From NCBI GenBank assembly GCA_009617715.1, contig VTFK01000056.1, positions 1,020,882-1,084,881 on the forward strand: a DNA stretch of 64,000 bases. Reading direction: 5' to 3'. Positions 27,219-38,490 of this stretch are shown one piece after another. The first letter of the stretch is position 1; each line of letters opens with the position of its first letter. The notes below the pieces were generated by a model that saw nothing but the letters and a program-made list of their open reading frames with translations, was not told the DNA's origin and did not search any database. The DNA comes from Plectrocnemia conspersa (lineage: Eukaryota > Arthropoda > Insecta > Trichoptera > Polycentropodidae). Both the position numbers and the translations under genes were made by a program.

Positions 27219-28206
27219 TGCCTGCACTACACTCTCTGGAAGTTGTCCGAACCGAAGTTACAACTGAAGTCGGCCGAGACCTACGACTTCGAATAAGAGA
27301 TCACACTGGCACAAATTCCATATGCCGTCCGGATGGCGGCTTCTGTCACGTACAGCTGGCATATTTGCGCGCGATCGAAAATGTGCCAAATAATCGCAAT
27401 TTTTAAATTGTCATCAATAAAATTACGCTACTGATAATTATAAAAGTTTGTGTGGGCACTCACTAATACAATATCAGTGAAAACTTTTCGGTCGTAAATA
27501 TTCAATTTACGCAAAATCTTTGTCGGCTTTTGCAAAATGCCATAACGCATAAAAATGATACTTCAGAATACGCCACATCTGTGACTATCCTAAAATTTGT
27601 CGCCATCGATTCTAAGTTAGAATTCGTTATGGTGTGACATTTATATAAACCGATCTAGGAAAATACATAAAGATATTGGAAAAGTTTTTTTTTTAACAAA
27701 ATCAAGTACCACTAATTATTTTATAATTATTTAATTTTATATGAAAAAAATATAATATTGATTTCTGCTAGAAGAATATACTATCAAAAATATAATTAAT
27801 CCCTTTTGGTGCCCTAAAATATTCAAAGATGTCAGTAAGAGTGTTGAAGTCCCCGATAAGCATGTGGTATTATAACTTGGCCACGTGATCACGATGCAGC
27901 TCTCGACATGCGTGTTGACCATAGGACGCTTACGCGCATACTGAAATTGAACCGAGTTACTCGTTCTATCTCAGTTTGCGAAAAACCATATTATTATCTC
28001 ACTCACTCTCGTCACTTAACACGCGAGAGTTCCTTTGACTTCGGTCCGTTTGCCGACAATGTTCGGAAGCGCTCGAAGCTGGCCAAGTCGACTGAATTAC
28101 CCCCACTTTACCTCCCGTTCCCGGTAACCTCGGACAACTTCCGAGAGATTTTGTTGTTGAGTCCTTTGCCAACCTTGGTCAACTTCCAGAGAGTGTAGTG
28201 CAGACA
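27219..28206. mobile_element. 988-bp TIR element with TTA target duplication
   Basis: The ends are 27-bp inverted repeats differing at one base, TGCCTGCACTACACTCTCTG (left, continuing GAAGTTG) and its inverted mate with TGT at the tip. TTA flanks both sides (27216-27218, 28207-28209), the target size of PIF/Harbinger-type elements. Near the right end a related block (CGGACAACTTCCGAGAGA) forms a subterminal repeat. No transposase is visible. It carries a copy of another repeat family at 27991-28029. Confidence 0.75.
27991..28029 (+). repeat. dispersed repeat family B, copy 1
   Basis: Shares CACTCTCGTCACTTAACACG with copies at 52231-52310 and 58088-58155. It sits inside the 988-bp TTA-flanked element. 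Confidence 0.6.
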
Positions 28207-28489
28207 TTACAATAAAGTCCAATGTAAAAGCAATTAAATGAGTATTTTCGGCAGTAGGAATAATTAAAATAAAACTTCGTACTTATCTAAAATTTGCTCT
28301 ATTATTTTATAAATTAAAACAAATAGTTTTGCTACTTTTTTATTGTTAACGTAGAAATGTGTTATGTATTATATAAATACATTATTAAAACTGTATTGTT
28401 CGATATGTTTTAGACCTCTACGAATATTTGACTCATTGCTATTCGATATTCAAATATTTGGAAACTAGTAGGTGGTCAATATCCCAGAG

Positions 28490-29200
28490 TCGCATCCGCG
28501 ATCCTTGTGGGCGTAACAAATAGTGCAAATAAAAGGAGCTCGCGAAGGGCCGTCGAACTCTCCCAGGCTCGAAGAAAAACGACACCATTATTTAATTATC
28601 TGACATCGGGGGGCGACGCTCGCGATCGAGAACTGGGATCGCGACACATCGCCATATATGAATATATGACTCACTCGTCAGAGGTCGCGAAAAGCCTTTC
28701 CAAATCCACGATCGTGAGAATGAAAGATCCTCGGATGAAGCGGCGCTTATCAATCAAGGTCTCGTTGCTCGTCCCTGGCACGTCAAATCTGGGTTATTGG
28801 CAGCGCGGTCTTCATGCACATGTATAATGCATAAGTACTTGCAGAGTATAATGGCACGCGCTCTTCGAGATGTTATCCGTTCTGTTGTTGTTGCTGTTGC
28901 ATCGGGAAGTGTACGACGGAGAAAACTGTCCAAATAAGGAAATGGAAGGCGGACACGACGCGATCGTAGAAAAAATGATGAAAACACAAAAGGGAAGACG
29001 CGAGCTAGGTGTGCAATTACGGCGGTGCCAAAGTGTGTCAGCGATGCACAAGCTGGCAATGTGTCCCGCCCCGTTGTGCTGTGGTATCAGGAATAGAAAC
29101 GTCGATTTGTGTCGACCGAGCAAAAAACATGGCTTTCAAAATGTCTTTTTAATACACGACACATCGTGTTACTGGAAAGAACGAGCGTGACAAGCTGAGA
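28490..29200. other. GC-rich island with overlapping open frames
   Basis: Both strands are open for 100 or more codons (28507-28827 and 28870-29190 plus; 28754-29123 minus), which reflects composition rather than a gene. Conserved domains and splice sites are absent. 29200-34100 downstream is AT-rich with only the small repeats listed. Confidence 0.3.
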
Positions 29201-30144
29201 TATCGGTCAAGCTGAAATTATTTATTAAGTGGCGTGGACTGCATTCTGCATTGCAGTATTTGAAACTAGAATTTATATTTAATTAGTATATATCCACAAC
29301 AACACGTATAAACTTAAAAAGCGCTTGTAACATATCCATTCATATATTTGTTGAGTTGTGTACAAACCAAGATACATTTGACACGAATCTTAGTGGAATA
29401 CTTTGTTAGTGAAGTTTCATTGAATATTCACAAATAATAATTATGTTATATAGTCCGTCCAAGATATGAACGCTCATTGCTACAGTATTGGTGAGAGAAT
29501 ATAATAGGGTGACCATGTGAAATTTAACGTTCAATTATTTTTTCCAATTTTAATTTAATTTGTTGTAGATAATGTAAAATATCACTTTCTTACTTTTTTT
29601 GTTTATTTATTTACATATTTAACTCAAAAACATGAGAGCAGTTTTGGTATCACTCTCCAGGTTAAATATCTGTTCAATATAATATTTTTTTAAATATCAA
29701 TAGAATATTACAGGAATTTTTAATTCAATTTCCAACGTATGGTCACCCTATCCTTAAAACAGCCCTGATTTAGTACTGGTAACGTTCTCCTATCGGTGTA
29801 AACAAATTCGCGGAAAACTGTATATGTATGCATGCATGCATACACGCACCCTTGTTTCCAACACAACGATGATGAGCGTTAACATCTTGGACAGACTATA
29901 CCCTAAGCTGTGAAGCATATTAATTGCAGGTATTATATTATAATTGTTTAACTTAACAATGTATGTTATAATATTCAACTAATTCTTACGGCAAAAAATG
30001 GGATTGTATTTGTATATTTTCACCAAAAATTAAAATCAAAAGTGAAACGTAGCTATTTTTTTAATCTTCCTATAATTTACATTCACTTTGCAGCTACGAC
30101 AGGTTTTAAATAATAGCTCATTTTTATAAAATAAAATTCAAGTC

Positions 30145-30205
30145 AGCTGCAGGGACCCGAACCTGTGGCCTCTAGATTATCAGTCATTTACATTTTAGCT
30201 AATTT
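30145..30205 (-). repeat. tRNA-like sequence, SINE or tRNA relic
   Basis: On the minus strand TTAGCTAAAATGTAAATGAC resembles a tRNA D arm / A box, followed by a B box GGTTCGGGTCC at 30154-30164 at tRNA-like spacing, ending CCTGC. The acceptor stem does not pair, so a functional tRNA is unlikely. Confidence 0.45.
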
Positions 30206-31801
30206 GTCAACAGCGAAAGGTTTTTGTTTCTCGTTAAAAAAATTATTCTCCAACTCTTAATGAGATTTGCACTAATTAGCTATATATCAAATAAATCCTT
30301 TTTATTGAGAAGCTTGATAAAACATAAAAAAGTACAGTGATATTGTTTAGTTGGAAAATCAATCATAAATATTGTAAATATTCGGTCCTTAAATTGCACC
30401 TCGAGGGACGCCGAAGTTTGGGATTTGACAAATGATTTTGAATTTCAATTCGAAATTCAATAGTTCAAAAACGAACTGATAAATTTAACTAAGGCTACTG
30501 AAAAATTGAATTTCACTAAGGTTACTGGAAAATTAAAAAAATAATTTACATACCTTTTGATTTTAGCGGATCTACATGAAAATGAAATTTTCACAATTTT
30601 TTTCATATTGTGTTGAACAGATTGACGCATGTTATATTTTAAAGTATGAAGTGAACTTTTATCACTCCTGTTAGTGATGTCATTGTCTGCTCATGTAGTT
30701 CGTGTTATGATATCAGGAGATTTTTTATATGGGTGCTTTTTATCATTTTTTTACTACCATATGTGACACTAAATGTATTATTTTGTTTGTCAATGTTGAA
30801 CCGATCTTTCATTTCTATTGTTAGAATTTATAGTTTTTTCATCACTGGAGCTCATTTATCGTGTAATTGTGTAGTGTAGAACAGAAAACTTTTGGACGCC
30901 TATGGGTGAAGATAGTAATTAAATTATAAATATTAATTATAGAATAAAATTAATTGCCCGCGAAGACCAACTTTAATGTTTTATCTCTTACTTTTATCAA
31001 TACGAACTAAAATAAAACTGACAATATATTTTTAATCAGCGCGTAATTTTAAATATTTACTTTGTGGCAAAAAATTCAAAATAGTTGTTTTGAATATTTT
31101 ATAGCCACATAGTCGTAAAAAGTGACTTAAACAAAAAATCTATAATTATGAACCAAAGCAAAAAAAAATATAATCAATTACTTGTATACTTTGTATTATT
31201 ATATAAATTAATACTCATTTTACACGAGTAAGAAACCACATTTTTTTAAATACTCCATATCAAATATATACAAACGCATGGAATAATAGCTTACTCCCAT
31301 TTCTTGCACTACGTTTGGAACCTCTTCCACTGCCCATGCAGTGTGTCATGAGTTGCTTTATGTATCGCTGAAGATTTTGCTCGTTTACTTTATAAGTAAA
31401 AGCACACGAGTATACAATTCGATCTAACGCCTAAATCGAAGGATGAGTGTAATCATAAAATTATTTTTTAAAACAGAAGTTTTTAAAACATTGAATTTTA
31501 TAAAAAAACGAGATTTTTCTCTTCCGAATTTATTGATGTCCCATTTTTTCGTATATTTTTACACGTTCAATCAAATTAAATGTCAAAGATAAGCTGGAAA
31601 AATAAAAATAAATTTATAAAACAACGACTGAAATACGCAATTAATTTAGTATTTACAATGCTAATTTGCTTTTTTTCTACAATCACAAGGTTATACAAGG
31701 TTTTTTAACTTGAGTGATAAATGTCGATAGAGGACATTATCATTTATGTATATTGATTATTTTACATGGTGTATTTATTTATTAATATATTATAAATTTG
31801 A

Positions 31802-31844
31802 CTACCATTACTTGACAGGTGTCTCCCAATGTGTCATGATGGCC
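31802..31844 (-). repeat. non-LTR 3' end, related copy
   Basis: Minus strand CCATCATGACACATTGGGAG ... ACACCTGTCAAGTAATGG matches the 38399 hairpin consensus with about 70% identity. Confidence 0.45.
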
Positions 31845-32729
31845 TTTATATGGAATAATTTTATTTAACATTTCATAAATATATTATACGTCAGTTCTGA
31901 CGTACACTTATATTTATACGTACACTTATACGCATACTTAAATAGCATTATCACACATAACTTTTACATGGCAAGCCCGTTGTTAAGCTGGATAACTCTT
32001 GCGAGTAGAGCGTCCTCGAGCGCTGACGTCCTGGCTGCACTAGGAAATAATTCTGGACGCAATCGCGACTCTAATACGCTTTACAGCCCGCGGGTGAATA
32101 TCGTCGCTTATCGTCGGATTCGCGACACCACCCCTCAACAAATTCTAATATTGTTTCATTATATGTTTATTTATTTAAATTCACCTTCGTCGTTATTCGA
32201 TTAATTCAGGTGCTATTAATTAAATAAACACAGTACGAGTGATTCGTCGCTACGCATGACTTTCTCACTGGAGCTTGGAATCTTGCCCGCATTTTAGACA
32301 ACCCAGATTGGATCTAATTTTTAAATCGTGCGCGATAGACAGATAGGATCTGTCGTATGCTATTTTGCTTTATATAAATAGCTCTCGATTTGGATTGTCA
32401 TTCGAACGACCCAGTTAATTGAGGCGTGTCCTATTCCGATTTGTCCGTGAAAAAAATTAGCAATTCAGGTGTACTATTACCGAACCAACGACCGTTGAAT
32501 TGTGGTTTGCCAGATTTTGCTAAATGAGTGGAATAAAATAAAAACACCTGTCTTATGGTGCAATAATTGTGAATAAGCGCGTTGACTAATTAGCCTCTCG
32601 AAATTCCTTTCAATCGATAATGCCTTATCAGCTCGTATCTGTATTGTTATGTTTTATCTGCGCTATATATATATTTCGCAAAAATGTTAAGCCTACGGTA
32701 TATGCGTTTTATGTTTTATGTATATATTT

Positions 32730-33540
32730 TTTTTCTTAGTAATGACCGCTTTCTGGACAGATCTTATCTACATGTCGCATCTCGCCAAAGACAAATATTT
32801 GAACTCGGTTTACCGGACTGTCCGATCAAGGCTATGTTCACCGTAAACGTAGTGATGAACTCGTTACGAGATGTCCCCTCGATAATTGAGCCGAGGCGAA
32901 CATGTTCGAAATTACTGAGAGAAAAAACGTAATAACAACACACGTGCGTGAAACAATAGAATTGTTCTCACACGCATGTGTGTACATAGTTTTTTACTTA
33001 TGCAAATGTATGCATTTATTATTCAGACAATAGAAAAAATAACGTTAAGAGAAATTCACGAAAATAAACAAGACGTTCGCCGTTATGTTGTTTTTTTATA
33101 CAACACAGTCGACGTTATTCAGTTTTAGTTGACGCTTTTAAGAATGTTCGTAGTGGAAAAGCTGTCGTGCGTTGGTTTGCATAATTATTGAGATCGCAAG
33201 GTCGACGTTCCTCAATTTGCCCAGCCGGTATTGCGAAATACAGGGTGATTGATGCATTTGGCGAATTTTTGGCACGCGGAACCGTCCGGAAGAAAACGAA
33301 AGGGAATAAATAGATACGCCGGGATCGAAATTCGCCGTGTCGACAAAAAAGTTTTCCGAGTTTTCCGAGCACAATACGTGGAAATTCCTGTGCTGCGGTA
33401 GGTGTCAATCTCGAAATGGTATCTTTTTGTTTAGAATGTTTCAGGCAGATTGGTTTACATAGCGAGCTAATGTTATGGGGTTCAATTCCTGTTTGATCTC
33501 GCTGTAAAAAATCCAACAATAACTTTGGAAAAATACAAGC
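32730..33540. other. GC-richer island; weak exon candidate at its start
   Basis: TATATTTTTTTTCTTAG ends at 32741 and is followed by a frame of 63 codons (NDRFLDRSYLHVASRQRQIF ...) to a TAA at 32930. No donor or family match was found, so this is only a weak candidate. Minus-strand frames at 33115-33519 are also unsupported. Confidence 0.2.
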
Positions 33541-34109
33541 GCGCCTCGTTGTGTAAACATATTTTCATGCGTATTCTTTTCTCAATTTCGAAGATTAAGA
33601 TATGTTCTTTCACTGTTTCGATGCAAAAATACTAAATATTTGAGGCACAACATCAATTCTAAACTGTAATTTTCAAATAGCAGAGCTTCTGTTACAAAGT
33701 TGATTAACACAACCTGGTTTGCTTATGAACGATGTCAATGAATGAAATGTACAAGCCTCTGTGCAAAAAAAAGCAAATTACTCATGTAGTATTTCCTGCG
33801 TTTAGTGAAATAATCACCGATAGGTTTGTGTTTATTTAGTCTATAGGTAAATACAAAATTGTTTTAAATACAAACTAGTTGTATCACCTGTCTTTACCCG
33901 AGACTAAATTAGATGCTTATATTTTACCGATACGCTTATTATCTTAAACTGCTTGCTCGTAGGGAGACGCATTACATTAATGTGAATTAAATGCTTTAAA
34001 TATTTTTTAAATTATTTTATATTATATTATTATTAAATTAAGACAATAATAATCCTTAATCAATTAAAATTTTAATTACATTTCGAATAATGAATTTATT
34101 CGCTCGTTT

Positions 34110-34390
34110 TTTTTACTAATTGGTATTCGATTCGTTCATATTTGTAGTTAAATAATTTGAAAGTTCTAAATTCACCGACGACAATTGTGTATTTTTTCTT
34201 AAATTTCTTGAATCATTTTCTTCTTCTAAATAACCCATTATCTACAGCAATGTCCATAACAACTCATATCCGAAAATCAAAATAATGAAGAAAAAATGCA
34301 CTTTGTTATTGCTGAAGTTCCAGAAATGAATCATATTTCCGAGTTAATATTGTGCAGTCGTAGACTTTTTCAATATCTGTTATATAAACA
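34110..34390. repeat. dispersed repeat family C, copy 4
   Basis: ATCATATTTCCGAGTTAATA, GTGCAGTCGTAGACTTTTTC and an upstream ACTAATTGGTATTCGATTCG. A G run (34410-34420) follows. Confidence 0.5.
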
Positions 34391-34496
34391 ACCAGGACTG
34401 CCAATAGGGGGGGGGGTGAAATTCCCGAGGCCCGTTCTCCTTGAGGGGCAAGAATATATTCATAAAAAAAAGTAAAAACGACTTATTTTATACATA

Positions 34497-34690
34497 TTAT
34501 ACAAGAAATAAAAGGAGCGGAACATTGCCTTCAAAAGCATCCACTTTCTAGGTAGTACTTTCACAATAATCATTAGTTTTTTGACGCGGCTCCGTTTGTG
34601 AACGTTTGAAAAATATTAGACACGGGAGGAAATATTCAATGAATGTAAATTACTAGCAGTAAATTTAAGTATTCGATCTGAAAATTCAGA
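34497..34690 (-). repeat. dispersed repeat, inverted copy of 9230-9405
   Basis: AAAAGGAGCGGAACATTGCC, TTCAAAAGCATCCACTTTCT and AGGTAGTACTTTCACAATAA are the reverse complement of 9325-9405; both carry TATTCGATCTGAA blocks nearby. Confidence 0.65.
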
Positions 34691-34739
34691 TCGAATTGAC
34701 CGAATAATATACAGATTCCAATATATACTGCAGAATGCT

Positions 34740-34904
34740 ACACTTAAGGCCATACGTTATTATTTAGCCCACAGTCACCTCACATATCTAGCATATGCGT
34801 GGGGCTGTACAACCAAATATCGAATGGCCCACCTTCAAGTGATGCAAAATAGAGCTCTGAAGAATATTTTTAATAGACTAAAATACAAACACATACATGA
34901 CATT
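34740..34904 (+). pseudogene. non-LTR retrotransposon fragment (C-terminal reverse transcriptase region)
   Basis: One open frame of 55 codons reads AIRYYLAHSHLTYLAYAWGC ... LQVMQNRALKNIF. HSHLTY..WGC and LQ..QNRALK are the conserved block downstream of the reverse transcriptase palm in jockey/CR1/RTE-type elements. It is cut on the right by a TTAA MITE; a different repeat lies to its left. Confidence 0.75.
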
Positions 34905-35020
34905 TAACCCTTTCACCGCGGATGGCTTCTATAGAAGTCATCAAGAAAATCGGCAGTACTCATTGGGCACCTAAAGGTGCTATAAACATTTGAGCTTAAT
35001 AATATGGTAATTTAATATAA
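34904..35020. mobile_element. TTAA-type MITE, left part
   Basis: TTAACCCTTTCACCGCGG is followed by the palindrome GATGGCTTCTATAGAAGTCA(TC) at 34921-34942 and a block GGCACCTAAAGGTGC, with TTTGAGC shared with the 61773 copy. It interrupts a reverse-transcriptase-type frame at its TTAA. The right end was not found. Confidence 0.5.
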
Positions 35021-38000
35021 TTTAATGCTTTGAATCACTTGAATTTATTGAACCATAATATTAAAAATTATTTAAATTGAAAATGTTTATAATAAGAAAA
35101 TGTATATAGGTGATTATAAATATTTTCAATACAACAAAACAAGAAACTTGGCACCACTAAATTAGGTTCAAACTCAATGTTTTAATAACGATCTTCTAAA
35201 AAGACAACAAAAAAGATTTTGCTTTACAAAATACCAGTGAAATCTGAATTTTATGAAACAGATAATAATTTTGCACAATATCTACATGGACTTTCGAAAA
35301 CCATCAATTACTATAGCATAAAAACTATTTTTTTTTCAGAAAAATATGTTGTTATTGTTGTACGTATCATTTGTAAATATTGGGTGGTCGTTCACAAATG
35401 GGTTGTATCGGAGGCGGAGTTAAACAATAACATGATTAGTCCTAAATTGGCTTTCTCTCTCATTTGTTAGAATATTATTTTTCCAAATTTTTTTTTTATG
35501 TATCTAATAAAGTAATCCATAATTTAGGGTCATTTGCCTCGTAATAGAAACATAAAATATTTAGATAATACGCAACATCTCAATCTAATAAACATTACTG
35601 TATATCAAGACTAACAGAATAGCAGGAAAATTATATTATGCAATCGAAAAATGTTGTCTACGTTTCATCTGATGCAATTATTGATTTTTAGTATAGCATA
35701 TTACGGTGCAAATTTATCTCTTTATATATATTATATATGTATAATATAAATAACCCTGACACGTATAAATTGACGACTTCATTCAGATTGGAAACGCGCT
35801 AATCATTTTGCGATAATACCATTTCCCTGCAGGTGTATTATACACCGTATAAATAATATGTAATGCATATCCGCCTTGCTCACTATGTTTATATACAAAC
35901 GCGTGTGAATCATGTACAGATAACGTAGCGCGAAAATGCGACCGCACGACTTATTTCCGCACGATTTTCCTCGTTCGCTTTTTATTTCTATCGAAAGACA
36001 ATAATTGAACCACCCCAAGTCGTTTCGAACCGATTCGGGTCGATCGTGTCAAACGGGAATCGTTCACACGTGCCTTTATCTAAACCCACGAATACACGCG
36101 CGTCGGTCCACTCTCTAAATTTTGTGTGTGGTGAAAGGGATTTTCGCCGTTTTTTTCGACACGCATATGTGATGCCGGTGCAGACATTTTCTTATCGATG
36201 CATTTAATCTCTTCTTATCGACGTTAACTCGTTTTCGAATAAGCTGGTTTGGAAAAGTTCGAAAGTTTTTCGTACGCCTCGGACCCCCGAGGGCCTTCTT
36301 CAAACTAGGCGTTGTCGTAGTCTGTTTTCTAAGTCACGGTCAGGTGTGTGTATGTTTTTTGTTGTTGTTGATGTTATTTATATATTTTAGATGGACGTGC
36401 ATTCGCCAAGACTCGTTATTTTTTCCCGTTTTGTATTGCGGTTTGTGTATAGAGTCGGTGTTGGAAAGTTTTGCAGCTTTTTCTTTAATCAAAAATAAAT
36501 TGCTATCATTAGTAGGTAATGCTGGAAGGCGGTACTTTTATTTGTGTAGTTAAATTCCATTTTCAAGACCTCAACGTAAACCTATTTATTTTTCAAACTT
36601 TGCCAAATGACGTAGTTAAAAAAAATGACATACATAACCACACACAGTTATCAGTCACTCTTGATCAGTTATTATATTTATTTATTTCACCTGAAAATAT
36701 AGTTTAAACCGAAAAATTAAACAATAACGGTAGTATTTCTATGTACGTTTTAAAGAAAATTTTAATACAAAATGAAATGAATACAACAGTTGTCAGTAAA
36801 TATGATGTATAGTTACACTCTTCGTTTTATGTTAAATGCACCTCAATAAGGGAACTACATAATATACAATAATATGTACATATATATAATAGAAGTTTTT
36901 GATATGGTTTAAATAAATAAGGATATATTTTATTTGTTTGTCAAATATATTGAAAAAAAATGCTGAAAGTAGCTATTATCATTAAATTCTGTCTCTGGTA
37001 TCTTTATGATCACTTCTGTTTGTCGCATTAGCTGTTTGTATATGTATTAGTGGTATTTTGCCGGTAGTAGGCGCGCGTATTACGTTCGTCCGTAGGCATG
37101 CTTTCGTCCGCGGTCAATTCGGGTATACCATAAGACCGGCTTGAAAATGTACAAAAATAAGGGTACCACACTAAACAGCAAATCATTCTTTTTCCTTCAC
37201 CGGAAAAGCATAGCGTCTCTGAAACAGCAGCGAAAACTAAGCTTCATGCTCAAGAACTCATAAATTGTAAGCAACTCATTGATTTTAACGCTTTTGCTAG
37301 TAATAACAGTTTTCACTTGGCTCATCCATCTTATCCAATATCTGTTCCACTTGTTCCTTTGACGTTCCCAGTAATAAATCATTTCATGTTTTCGCTTTGC
37401 CTTTGCGATATGTTCGAAGAACTTGTGATAGCTATTCATGGATAATCAACTCTTCACTATGGACACATTAATTCTCTTCTCTCTTTAGTATATATTGATC
37501 ATGCAGTAGCACATTACAAATGCATCTATATTTAGTTTCTCTGTAGCCTAAATAATCCAATACTAAAAGTATTGATCTTTGTTAATAATATTTCTACGCT
37601 TTTACATCGCCTAATTGAATAATGATTGATGAGTCTGGATATTAATAGTTATAGACTAGAACAATATCTAGTTCACAATTATTGAACCTGGGTTCCGCAA
37701 AAGTTTTGAGTGTTCATAGAAAATTATTTTTTCAATTCATTCGTATTTTTCTTTTCACTTTCTAAACCAATGTTCCTCAAAAAATAATCTGCGATTATAT
37801 TTTTTTTTCGGGTGTAGTCGACCACCGCGGTTGTTTAAATAAGTAAACGAAATTTTAGGTCAAAATTGAGTAGTAGATAACCAAAATTTGAGAAACACTG
37901 TTTTAAATTGTTATCCAAATTAAGGGTTCCTTGAAGAATATTATAAACTAGAAAGGTTTCAAAGGCTGTGGAAGGTTAAAGAGCCCTGATCTAGTAATAA

Positions 38001-38398
38001 TTTTCACTGAGAATATATATTTGTAGTTTATTCGTTAAATCTGTGGGCTATTACAGTTAACATATTTAAAAAAACACTCAGATTCGCGTGTAACGCTCTG
38101 AAGTCAGTCACGAAATTAATGATTTTGTTAAATTAAATTGAATTAAAAGCATATATAGGGAAAAATTGCTTAACTTGTGATTGAGTGTTTGTCATTTAGA
38201 AAATTAAAAATAAAAAGATAAGCTAGGTAATTGTTCTGCTTCAAAAATCAAGCAACAGTCATGTCAAGATCACATTAGAATGTATGTTGGGCATCGTGTT
38301 TCGTACATTTTAAGATTATGTCCATTATTTTTCTTTATGTATATTGTTTTAATTATATGTATTTTTATATATTGAAATAATACAGTTATTGTTTTCTA

Positions 38399-38490
38399 CC
38401 ATCGTGACGCATTGGAGTAACCTGTTAGGTTACGATGGTCTTAATTTAATTTATATAAATAAATAAAAATATATAAATAAATAAAAATGT
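38399..38490 (+). repeat. non-LTR retrotransposon 3' end with hairpin and AT-rich tail
   Basis: CCATCGTGACGCATTGGAGT, then GTAACCTGTTAGGTTAC (7-bp stem, three-base loop) and GATGG closing an outer stem, then a tail of ATAAATAAATAAAA units. The layout of hairpin plus simple tail is that of a non-LTR 3' terminus (inference). Related copies are at 31802 and 57238. Confidence 0.5.

Noticed and set aside
28507..29190. Pairs of frames over 100 codons on both strands
   Set aside because: Both strands are open because of GC-rich composition; no domain, splice sites or promoter support.
33115..33519. 134-codon minus-strand frame
   Set aside because: An overlapping second frame on the same strand is also open, and neither shows a family match.
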